From NCBI GenBank assembly GCA_021787175.1, contig JAJYMF010000332.1, forward strand, positions 1 to 7,079: a stretch of 7,079 nucleotides of DNA, given 5' to 3'. This document shows, piece by piece, positions 1 to 6,941 of the stretch. This DNA comes from Pseudomonadota bacterium. Lineage in GTDB: Bacteria; Pseudomonadota; Gammaproteobacteria; Xanthomonadales; Rhodanobacteraceae. The first letter of the stretch is position 1. Every line of letters begins with the position of its first letter. Position numbers and translations under genes: made by a program. The notes below the pieces were generated by a model. The model was not told the DNA's origin. It searched no databases and saw nothing but the letters and a program-made list of their open reading frames with translations.

Positions 1-1
1 G

Positions 2-139
2 TGGTCGCACCTCGATGCCTGCAGCGATCGCGGCGCCCGCGAATTGCTGCGTGCACGCGCCGCCGAGATCAGCGCGGTCGCGGCGGCCGAGCTCGCGCGC
101 GATCTCGACACGCCGGCGGATCTCGATCCTTTGCCCTAG
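2..139 (+). CDS. C-terminal fragment of an NTP-transferase-like protein (5' end outside window)
   Basis: Frame 2 is open from the window edge to a TAG at 137-139 and encodes 45 residues, too short and start-less for a usual ORF listing. The fragment reads as real protein: an Ala/Arg/Glu-rich helix containing GARELLRARAAE, then the ending RDLDTPADLDPLP. A terminal (D/I)-D-T-P-x-D-L motif is characteristic of the C-terminus of MobA/MocA-like nucleotidyltransferases (NTP_transf_3 type, which transfer NMP onto molybdenum cofactors or related acceptors), and the G-A-R-x-L-L helix before it also fits. The assignment rests on this short tail only. The gene runs toward the SagB-like gene, with a palindromic repeat between their 3' ends. 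The other two forward frames here continue as long GC-driven readings with low-complexity Arg/Ala protein and look non-coding. Confidence 0.55.
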   Translation, partial: WSHLDACSDRGARELLRARAAEISAVAAAELARDLDTPADLDPLP

Positions 140-203
140 GAAAAGGTCTTGCATGGCCGCGCCCTGCTGCGCCGCACGCGCCCTTCACGCGCGATGGGGG
201 CAG

Positions 204-293
204 GCGCGGATGCAGCGCAGCGGAATCCGCTACGCGTGCGTCGATGCCGCTCCCGGATTGCGGCCTGCGGCCTTCATCCGTGCTGCGGGCTGC
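204..293. repeat. REP/BIME-like palindromic repeat, copy 1 (degenerate)
   Basis: A 23-bp segment at 207-229 (begins CGGATGCAG, ends GGAATCCG) is the exact reverse complement of 5556-5578 and 7041-7063. A diverged inverted partner (CCCGGATTG...CATCCG...GGGCTGC) follows at 252-293. It fills the space between the 3' ends of the convergent genes on either side and stops four bases before the SagB-like gene's TGA. This placement is typical of REP-type elements. It could act as a bidirectional transcription barrier, but there is no T-tract. Nothing else is visible in 140-296. Confidence 0.7.
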
Positions 294-296
294 ACA

Positions 297-1490
297 TCAA
301 CGCGTCGCCGGCGCGGCCTGTCTCCACACCGCGCCCTGCGGATCGAACTCCACCGTGCACCGCTCTCCGGCGCGCGCACCGATCCCGCACACCGCCAGCG
401 GGCCTTCGGCGAACGGCGTCAGGCCGAAGGCCTGCTCCAGTTCCACCTCGTTGATCGCCGCGGTGATGAAGGCGCCGAGGCCGTGCTCGGTGGCGGCGAG
501 GTAGAGATTCTGCGACAGGTGCCCGGCCTCGAGCACGATGGCGCGGTAGATCTTCGGGTGATTGCGGTACTTCCAGTGCGAGCGCGGAAAGCGAGCGCTC
601 AGCACCAGCAGCACCGGTGCGGCGGCGAAATAGTCCTGCCCGGCCACGGCGACGAGCGCCAACGCCCGTGCAGCGGGCGCGTCCAGCAGGCGCAGGCGAT
701 CCAGCGCGTGCGCGCCGACGTGGTAGTGATAGAGGCCGGACTCCAGACCCTCGACGCGCTGCACCAGCAGGTAGGCCTCGAGCGGATGCAGCGCGCCACC
801 CGAGGGACTCATCTTCTTCACCGCGACCGCGCCGGGCGCCAGCGTCTCCTCGCCCTGCGCGCCGAACACGCGCTTGAGCAGCGCCGACAGCGTCGCCAGC
901 GGCAGCGCGGCGGCGGGATCGAAGTTGCGGCAGGTCGCGCGCCGCGCCAGCAGATCGTCCAGCACCGTGCGCACCGGCGCCGGCAGCGCGCAGCGCGTCT
1001 GCGCATCGGCGCGGGTGTGATAGTGCGGCGGCGGCGCGCCCTGCGCGGCGACCAGATCGCTCACCGCCTCGAAACGCGCCTCGCGCCGCGCGGCCTCGCT
1101 GTCGGTGCCGCTCCAGCGCGAACCGGCGTGCGCCAGCGCGTTCAGCGGATGCCACCAGCCCGCGCGCAGTGCCTGCTCGGCGGCGGGCTCGGCGCCTTCC
1201 TCGATCAGCAGGCCGGCGTCGAGCAGCTCGCGCAGCGTCGCTTCGGACACCTGCACGGCGATCTGCGCGCGATCCGTCCACTGCGACTCGCCGATCTGTC
1301 CCAGCGCCAGCACCGCGGCGGGACCGAGCGCCACCTCGCGGCCGAGGTGCGGCGCCAGCGCCACCCACTCGGGCTCCACGCGCAACGGGTTGCCGCCGCC
1401 GAGCAGTGCGCCGAGGTCGAGCGTCAACCGCTCGCGCGGCTGCAGAAACAGCGCGGCGCAGCGGCGCAGGCGGCGGTATGCGGTGGGCAT
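297..1490 (-). CDS. SagB-type dehydrogenase, putative peptide maturation dehydrogenase
   Basis: This 397-aa protein has a C-terminal FMN-dependent nitroreductase-fold domain of the SagB/ThcOx type (about residues 175-375). Visible family features are the RRATCRNF entry motif (183-190), KKMSPSGGALHPLEAYLLV (225-243), ESGLYHYHVGAHAL (250-263), and WKYRNHPKIYRAIVLEAGHL (306-325) followed by SQNLYLAATEHGLGA. Known SagB enzymes oxidise azolines to azoles in RiPPs; the substrate here is unknown. The N-terminal ~150 residues have no domain I recognise, although 57-98 (…VSEATLRELLDAGLLIEEG) looks like a small winged helix and could contact a leader peptide. The overall form matches the family named 'putative peptide maturation dehydrogenase'. 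The ATG at 1490 gives MPTAYRRLRR and leaves 76 bp to the divergent precursor gene. Its own Shine-Dalgarno is poor, so the start is only fairly sure. No signal peptide or membrane segment is seen, so it is probably cytosolic. Confidence 0.85.
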   Translation of the reverse strand: MPTAYRRLRRCAALFLQPRERLTLDLGALLGGGNPLRVEPEWVALAPHLGREVALGPAAVLALGQIGESQWTDRAQIAVQVSEATLRELLDAGLLIEEGAEPAAEQALRAGWWHPLNALAHAGSRWSGTDSEAARREARFEAVSDLVAAQGAPPPHYHTRADAQTRCALPAPVRTVLDDLLARRATCRNFDPAAALPLATLSALLKRVFGAQGEETLAPGAVAVKKMSPSGGALHPLEAYLLVQRVEGLESGLYHYHVGAHALDRLRLLDAPAARALALVAVAGQDYFAAAPVLLVLSARFPRSHWKYRNHPKIYRAIVLEAGHLSQNLYLAATEHGLGAFITAAINEVELEQAFGLTPFAEGPLAVCGIGARAGERCTVEFDPQGAVWRQAAPATR

Positions 1491-1509
1491 CGTGCGGGTC
1501 CGGTCGGGA

Positions 1510-1539
1510 TTGACCGCGACAGCGGTCTCCGCCTAGCCT
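1510..1539 (+). promoter_or_regulatory. Candidate sigma70 promoter for the precursor peptide gene
   Basis: TTGACC at 1510-1515 matches the -35 consensus at five of six positions. TAGCCT at 1534-1539, after an 18-bp spacer, is a weak -10 (three of six, keeping the first TA and the last T). It would place the transcript start some 8 bp before the ribosome-binding site, giving a short leader. This is prediction by eye; GC-rich genomes often have weak -10 boxes. No comparably clear promoter was found for the divergent SagB-like gene. Confidence 0.4.
1512..1527. promoter_or_regulatory. Inverted repeat, possible operator in the divergent intergenic region
   Basis: GACCGC-GACA-GCGGTC is a perfect 6-bp inverted repeat with a 4-bp centre. 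It starts inside the candidate -35 box and extends into the spacer, midway between the divergently transcribed SagB-like and precursor genes. This is a natural position for a dimeric regulator controlling both. Six-bp arms also occur by chance in sequence this rich in GC, so the regulatory role is inference. Confidence 0.35.
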
Positions 1540-1553
1540 GCCTCAAATCCGAC

Positions 1554-1559
1554 AGGGGG
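1554..1559 (+). promoter_or_regulatory. Ribosome-binding site of the precursor peptide gene
   Basis: AGGGGG lies 7 nt upstream of the ATG at 1567. It supports translation of this small gene and fixes its start. Confidence 0.7.
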
Positions 1560-1566
1560 CACCAGC

Positions 1567-1818
1567 ATGATCAAGGGCAACGCCACACCGCAACAGATCG
1601 AAGCGATCCTCGACCGCCTCGCCAGCGACGACGCCTTCCGCGAACAGATGCTGGGCGATCCGGCTACAGCGCTGAAGGGCTACGGGCTGGAAGTCGATCC
1701 CGCCCAGGTGCCGGCGGTGCGCAAGCTGCCGTCGAAGCACGCGCTAACCACGCAGAAGCAGGCCTTGCGCGAAAAGATCGGCAGCCAGCTCGGGCTAATG
1801 GTCTTCATGCTTAAGTAG
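1567..1818 (+). CDS. Putative RiPP precursor peptide with NHLP-like leader
   Basis: This is an 83-aa protein with a good Shine-Dalgarno (AGGGGG, 7 nt before ATG). Residues 9-30 form an amphipathic helix rich in Leu, Asp and Arg. They are followed by DPATALKGYGLEVDP (31-45), the pattern 'DPxxALKxxGLEV' of nitrile-hydratase-related (NHLP) leader peptides. The last ~33 residues (51-83) would be the core: basic (three Arg/Lys in VRKLPSK, then KQALREK), with only S56, T61, T62 and S73 as hydroxyl residues, no cysteine, and a hydrophobic end GLMVFMLK. It matches my recollection of the small 'putative modified peptide' family found beside the SagB-related dehydrogenase and a cyclase in xanthomonads. 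No Gly-Gly leader cleavage site is evident: the tail has only G66-free stretches and single glycines at 72 and 76. It could instead be a small unmodified regulatory protein. The family call is fairly sure; the modification is inference. Confidence 0.8.
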   Translation: MIKGNATPQQIEAILDRLASDDAFREQMLGDPATALKGYGLEVDPAQVPAVRKLPSKHALTTQKQALREKIGSQLGLMVFMLK

Positions 1819-3120
1819 CAACGGGATTTGCGAGATCATGGGAGATCTCGCCCTTGGTCTGATCCAGCAGGCGTCGAGCCTCGTGTTCGGCCAGCATGTT
1901 CATAACCAAGGTGAGGCCGCCTTCGGTTTCGGCAACTGCTTCACCGCGATGGCCCACCAGCCAGCTGGCCTGGGCCCTCGCTCTCTTGACGTCCCCGACA
2001 AGGCGGTAGGCGCGCATCAGTGCCGCATGGGTCTGAGCGTACTCGCGCCCGTCGACAAGACCGTGCAGACAATCGATGCGTGCCTGCGGAACGTCGGCGT
2101 GGCTGACTTCGCAGTCCGCGCTGCGCCACAACGCGTTGCGGAGATAATAGTCGTTTCGATCGGCAACGCCGCGTACGGCGTCCAGTGCAGATCGCGCGAG
2201 CGATATATCGCCTTGACGCGCCGCCAGCATGGCGGCCAGTTCCAGATTGATGATCGGACCATTGTCGACATGCAGCGGGTCGGCATCAAATCGTGCGCGC
2301 TCTGCCTCGACATAGATTTGTAGGCGCTTGACCATCGGCTGGTGCATGGCCCCATCGAGGATCAGCCGCGCCAGCTGAAAACGTGCTTGCTGGCTTGGGG
2401 TCAGATGCTGGACGTTCTTCAGCTGTTCTTGCGCGTCGATGAAACCACCCTGATCGGTCATCAGCGCGGCACGTACATAGCGGCGCTCGTTGAGTACCGT
2501 GGCCGGCAGCACTGATGGCACTGCGTCGAGTCGTTTTTCGACCGCGGCGTAATCCTGGGCGGCAAGATCGGGAAAGACATCCTCGAAATGCGGAGCGAAA
2601 GCTCCCAGGCTACGGCCTTGGGTGACGCTGCGTCGTGCAGCCGGAATGTCGCCAACGGCCGTTTGCGCAAACGCGGCACCGAACCAGCTGATGCCGCGAA
2701 GTGGGTTTCTGGATCGGGCAATGATCAAAAAATGAGGAATGGCGCGCGCTGGCTCGTGCTGGTACCAGAGTTCGGCCAAACCGATGTTCTGCTGGGCCGA
2801 GAGCATGTCCGGGTAAAGTTTCAGCGCCAGCGTCCAAGCGTCGAGTATTGCCTGTGGATTCTGAAAGAAGGCGAGCGCACCCTTGAGCGCAAGCTGCTCA
2901 CGCAGGCTCAAACGCGACTGATCCGCCAGCGCTTTCTCCAGACTCGCGTAAGCCTGATCTGGTTGATTGAGATAAGCGAGCTGAAACATTGCCAGACGAC
3001 CCCAGGCCATGGCGAAGTGGGGGTCGATGTGTATCGCCTCACGCAGCAGCAATTCGCCGTCGTGCAGCTTGCCGCTGCCAATCGCCTTTTCGGCTTCGGA
3101 GAACGCCCGCAACGCATCCA
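1811..3120. other. Lower-GC segment inside the cyclase gene
   Basis: Hand counts of 60-base rows give about 50-63% G+C for most of this stretch (rows at 2521, 2701, 2821, 2941 and 3001 are 58, 55, 58, 50 and 63%; row 1921 is 68%). The next rows are 73% at 3121, 78% at 3181 and 80% at 3601. The change falls near codon 410, at the junction between the TolB-like part and the TPR-like part, with the reading frame intact. It suggests a separate evolutionary history or relaxed composition for the repeat region. Confidence 0.65.
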
Positions 3121-4348
3121 GGTTCGAGGTGGTGATGTCGGCCAGCGGCGCGGCGGTGCGGCCGATCGAGGCCAGCGACTCGCCGAGGTTGCGGCGCACC
3201 GCCGCCAGCACGCGGTCGGTGGCGGGCAGCAGCTGGTTGGCGTCGCGCGCGGTGGCGGCATCGCTGTAGACGGTGGCGCCGTTTTGCGGATTGACCACCT
3301 CGGCGGCCACCTGGATGCGCCCGCCGACCGCGGTCAGGGTGGGCACGATCACCGCGCGCGCGCCCTGGCGCTGCGCGATCTCGATGCCCAGCCGGCGCCC
3401 GACGCGCGCGTCGGGCGGCTGGCGCATGCGCTTGAGCGTGTCCTGCATCTCCATGTCCGGCATCACGTTGACGTATTGCGACTGCGACAGGCCGACGCGC
3501 ATGGCGCTGTCCAGGGCGTCGTCGAGCCGCGGCAGGCCGGAACGGTTGTCGACGCCGGCGACCACCACCCAGTCGCGCGCGGCGAAGGCCAGCGCCGGGC
3601 GCGAGCGGGTGGCGATCCAGCCGCCCGCGCCGATCGCCACCGCCAGCAGCACGGCCTCGGCGGCCAGCGCGGCGGGGCGCCGCCACCACGGCACTTCGCG
3701 GCGGGCGTTGCGTCCCGACGGCGGCGCGCGCAGGGGCGCCAGGCCCTCCTCGCCGACCTCGACGATCTCCACCGCCTCGGCCGCGCCCTTGAAGCGGTAG
3801 CGGCCGTGCTGGCGCCAGCGCACCCGTGTGCGACCGCCGCCCAGCTCGCCCTGCGCGCGCTGGGTCAGCGCCGCCGCGGTGCCGGACAGCAGCACCTGGG
3901 TCGGCAGCGCCAGCTCGGCGATGCGCGCGGCGACGGGTTTGGCGAAGCCCTCGACCTCGATCGGCTTGGCGCCGCGGGCGACGTCCTCGGGGCTGTTCTC
4001 CCACACCACCACATCGCCGACGTGGATGCCGACGCGCGCGCGCAGCGCCACGCCCTCGGCGGCGGACAGGTGGCGCAGGCCGCGCTGGTAGTCGAGCGCG
4101 AAGGCGACGGCGTGGATCGGCCGCTCGAACAGCAGCAGGAAGCCGTCGGTCTTGTCGATCTCGCGGCCGCCGTGCTGGTCGAGCAGGGCGCGCGCCAGAC
4201 GGTCGTGCTTGCGCACCAGTTGCGCGGAGCGCGAATCGCCCAGGTTTTCCACCAGCGCGGTGGAATCGGCGATGTCGCAGACCAGCAAGGTGCGCAGCTG
4301 CGGCGCCTGCAGACTGGCGGCGTCGGGGGCGGATTCGCGGCCGTCCAT
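1811..4348 (-). CDS. Membrane-anchored class III cyclase-like protein with TPR-like C-terminus (peptide modification system cyclase)
   Basis: This is an 845-aa protein in three parts. Residues 18-198 are a class III nucleotidyl-cyclase homology domain: LLVCDIADST (21-30), GREIDKTDGFLLLFE (61-75), LRARVGIHVGDVVVW (102-116), VAARIAEL (139-146). A single membrane segment spans about 226-246, after a WWRR basic stretch. Residues 255-395 resemble the TolB-N/FlgO-like domain seen in CadC-type and cyclase-TPR proteins. Residues 410-845 are helical repeats of TPR type (e.g. SEAEKAIGSGKLHDGELLLREAIHIDPHFAMAWGR split over 417-451), probably outside the membrane. Both metal Asp positions (D25, D68) are kept, but Pro138 stands where the transition-state Asn is expected, and the substrate-recognition positions also differ, so activity is doubtful. 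The chosen ATG at 4348 has GAGGG 7 nt upstream; an upstream in-frame ATG at 4438 would overlap the GGDEF gene by 80 bp. The 3' end overlaps the precursor gene by 8 bp. Confidence 0.85.
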   Translation of the reverse strand: MDGRESAPDAASLQAPQLRTLLVCDIADSTALVENLGDSRSAQLVRKHDRLARALLDQHGGREIDKTDGFLLLFERPIHAVAFALDYQRGLRHLSAAEGVALRARVGIHVGDVVVWENSPEDVARGAKPIEVEGFAKPVAARIAELALPTQVLLSGTAAALTQRAQGELGGGRTRVRWRQHGRYRFKGAAEAVEIVEVGEEGLAPLRAPPSGRNARREVPWWRRPAALAAEAVLLAVAIGAGGWIATRSRPALAFAARDWVVVAGVDNRSGLPRLDDALDSAMRVGLSQSQYVNVMPDMEMQDTLKRMRQPPDARVGRRLGIEIAQRQGARAVIVPTLTAVGGRIQVAAEVVNPQNGATVYSDAATARDANQLLPATDRVLAAVRRNLGESLASIGRTAAPLADITTSNLDALRAFSEAEKAIGSGKLHDGELLLREAIHIDPHFAMAWGRLAMFQLAYLNQPDQAYASLEKALADQSRLSLREQLALKGALAFFQNPQAILDAWTLALKLYPDMLSAQQNIGLAELWYQHEPARAIPHFLIIARSRNPLRGISWFGAAFAQTAVGDIPAARRSVTQGRSLGAFAPHFEDVFPDLAAQDYAAVEKRLDAVPSVLPATVLNERRYVRAALMTDQGGFIDAQEQLKNVQHLTPSQQARFQLARLILDGAMHQPMVKRLQIYVEAERARFDADPLHVDNGPIINLELAAMLAARQGDISLARSALDAVRGVADRNDYYLRNALWRSADCEVSHADVPQARIDCLHGLVDGREYAQTHAALMRAYRLVGDVKRARAQASWLVGHRGEAVAETEGGLTLVMNMLAEHEARRLLDQTKGEISHDLANPVAT

Positions 4349-4355
4349 GGATGCG

Positions 4356-4360
4356 CCCTC
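4356..4360 (-). promoter_or_regulatory. Ribosome-binding site of the cyclase gene, overlapping the GGDEF stop codon
   Basis: Read on the minus strand, TGAGGGCGCATCCATG contains the TGA stop of the GGDEF gene (4361-4359), the Shine-Dalgarno GAGGG sharing its GA, and the cyclase ATG 7 nt further on. This decides the cyclase start at 4348 and implies translational coupling within one transcript. Confidence 0.7.
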
Positions 4361-5396
4361 AGTCCGCCGCCGCGACATCCGGCACATTCCAGCGGTTGCC
4401 GCCGGCGCTCTTGACGCGATACAGCGCGGCGTCGGCATCGCTGTACCAGACCGACCAGCCGCGATCGGGCCGGCACAGACCGCCGCCGACGCTGACGGTC
4501 AGGCGCAGCGAGGCGGCGGCCCCCGGCAGGCGCATGCGGCGCAGGGTTTCGACCACCGCGGCCGCGCGCGCCTCCAGCTCGGCGTGGTCGCGCACCACCG
4601 CCAGCAGCGCGAACTCGTCGCCGCCCAGGCGGCAGGGCAGGTCGTGGTAGCCGCACAGCGCGGACAGTTCCTGCGCGACGCCGCGCAGCACGGCGTCGCC
4701 GACGAGGTGGCCGTGGCGGTCGTTGACCAGCTTGAACTCGTCGATGTCGATCAGCAGCAGGCCCAGGCGGCGCTCGCCGACCAGCAGCTCGGGCAGGCGA
4801 TCGAGATGGCGGTAGAGGCCGCGCCGGTTGCACAGGCCGGTGAGGTCGTCGGTGCGCACCTGGTGCTGCGCCAGACCCAGCTCGTCCTGCGTCTGTCGCA
4901 GCGAGTCCAGAGTGAGCATCAGATCCTCGTTGCGGCGGCGCAGGTTGGCGATCAGCTGCTGCTCGCTGGCCACCAGATAGGCGAACGAGCGGCGCATGAA
5001 GTCGGCCACCACGCGCGGCGCGGCGGCCAGCACGCGTTCGAAGCCGTCGAGGTCGAGCACGCACACCACGCCGGGCTGGGTGGCGGTGGCGCTGGCCACG
5101 CGCGCATGGTCGCCGACGAACAGCACCAGTTCGCCGAAGAACTCCCGCGGGCCGAGCAGCTTGTCCGACGTCTCGCCGCCGAACTCCAGCAGCACCTGGC
5201 CGCGCTCGATCAGGTACATGCAGCGGCCGGTCTCGCCGCGGCGGATCAGTGCGTCGCCGGCGGCGACTTCGCGGCGCTGCGCGAACGAGGCGAACAGCGC
5301 GAACTCGGCCTCGCTGAGGCAGCGCGGCAAGGCGCCGGACGGCGCGCTTGCGGCCCCATCCGCGGCGGATTGCTGCTGCTGCATCTGTCCGGTCAC
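4359..5396 (-). CDS. Cyclic-nucleotide-binding domain plus GGDEF diguanylate cyclase
   Basis: This is a 345-aa cytosolic protein. Residues ~25-140 are a CRP-type cyclic-nucleotide-binding domain: the phosphate-binding cassette FFGELVLFVGDHARVA keeps the Glu (E89) and Arg (R99) at the CRP spacing of ten, but the following Ser is Val100. A helical linker (140-178) leads to a GGDEF domain (~180-335) with DDLTGLCNRRGL, the metal/substrate motif LLIDIDEFKLVNDRHGH (214-230) and an intact GGDEF (258-262), so it should make c-di-GMP from two GTP. The RxxD inhibitory site is lost: GYHD (249-252) has Gly for Arg. The start is uncertain. GTG 5396 was chosen because the AGGGGGGG at 5407-5414 lies 10 nt upstream; ATG 5384 (341 aa) and GTG 5402 are alternatives. 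An ATG at 5549 is unlikely because it reads through the palindromic repeat. The cyclase gene follows after 10 bp, suggesting an operon in which a cyclic nucleotide could control c-di-GMP synthesis. Confidence 0.88.
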   Translation of the reverse strand: MTGQMQQQQSAADGAASAPSGALPRCLSEAEFALFASFAQRREVAAGDALIRRGETGRCMYLIERGQVLLEFGGETSDKLLGPREFFGELVLFVGDHARVASATATQPGVVCVLDLDGFERVLAAAPRVVADFMRRSFAYLVASEQQLIANLRRRNEDLMLTLDSLRQTQDELGLAQHQVRTDDLTGLCNRRGLYRHLDRLPELLVGERRLGLLLIDIDEFKLVNDRHGHLVGDAVLRGVAQELSALCGYHDLPCRLGGDEFALLAVVRDHAELEARAAAVVETLRRMRLPGAAASLRLTVSVGGGLCRPDRGWSVWYSDADAALYRVKSAGGNRWNVPDVAAAD

Positions 5397-5406
5397 GACC
5401 ACCCAT

Positions 5407-5414
5407 CCCCCCCT
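5407..5414 (-). promoter_or_regulatory. Possible ribosome-binding site of the GGDEF gene
   Basis: On the minus strand AGGGGGGG lies 10 nt before GTG 5396, 4 nt before GTG 5402 and 22 nt before ATG 5384. It is the only purine-rich tract near these starts and favours a GTG start over the downstream ATG, although a run of G is not an ideal Shine-Dalgarno sequence. Confidence 0.4.
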
Positions 5415-5499
5415 GCGGCGAGCCGTCGGCCACCATACCAGAGCCGCACGCCGCAACGCAGCGGGTCTCATGCCTCGTTGCGTTCGATCGATACGACGA

Positions 5500-5584
5500 G
5501 TAGCCCGGATGGAGCCCCATGGGGACGGAATCCGGGGCTCGAGCAGCACCCTTCCCGGATTCCGCTGCGCTGCATCCGGGCTAC
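5500..5584. repeat. REP/BIME-like palindromic repeat, copy 2
   Basis: The left arm GTAGCCCGGATGGAGC...GAATCCGGG (5500-5536) and the right arm CCCGGATTCC...ATCCGGGCTAC (5554-5584) are inverted copies separated by 17 bases. They can fold into one long imperfect hairpin. The left arm contains the perfect palindrome CCCCATGGGG (5515-5524). The repeat sits 25 bp past the aceA stop and about 100 bp upstream of the GGDEF gene, so it may attenuate read-through from aceA. It shares an exact 23-bp core (5556-5578) with the other two copies. Confidence 0.8.
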
Positions 5585-5609
5585 ACGGTGTCCTGATCGC
5601 GGACGGGCC

Positions 5610-6917
<1,308 letters not shown>

Positions 6918-6923
6918 GGCGTT

Positions 6924-6928
6924 TCCTC
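6924..6928 (-). promoter_or_regulatory. Ribosome-binding site of aceA
   Basis: GAGGA on the minus strand lies 6 nt before the ATG at 6917 and fixes the aceA start. Confidence 0.75.
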
Positions 6929-6941
6929 GGACAGTGGAGAC

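Noticed and set aside
15..1814. 599-codon open frame on the plus strand across the SagB-like and precursor genes
   Set aside because: It is antisense to the SagB-like gene, rich in Arg/Ala/Gln/His low-complexity sequence, and has no recognisable domain. The opposite strand carries clear nitroreductase motifs, and the precursor gene uses another frame.
1838..2323. 161-codon plus-strand frame just after the precursor gene, considered as a second peptide or maturation gene
   Set aside because: It lies wholly antisense to the TPR-like region, has no family resemblance and no convincing ribosome-binding site.
2588..4414. 608-codon plus-strand open frame opposite the cyclase gene
   Set aside because: It is an antisense shadow caused by high GC3; its composition is that of a reverse-complement artefact and the cyclase frame has coherent domains.
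4349..4438. Upstream ATG at 4438 as the cyclase start
   Set aside because: The added 30 residues overlap the GGDEF gene's 3' end in another frame and look like antisense-type low-complexity protein; the ATG at 4348 has a well-placed Shine-Dalgarno.
5432..5437. TATGGT on the minus strand as a -10 box for the GGDEF operon
   Set aside because: No acceptable -35 at 16-18 bp upstream; position relative to the start is plausible but the evidence is too weak to annotate.
5500..5584. Palindrome after aceA considered as a rho-independent terminator
   Set aside because: There is no T-run after the stem, and the sequence recurs elsewhere as an interspersed repeat.
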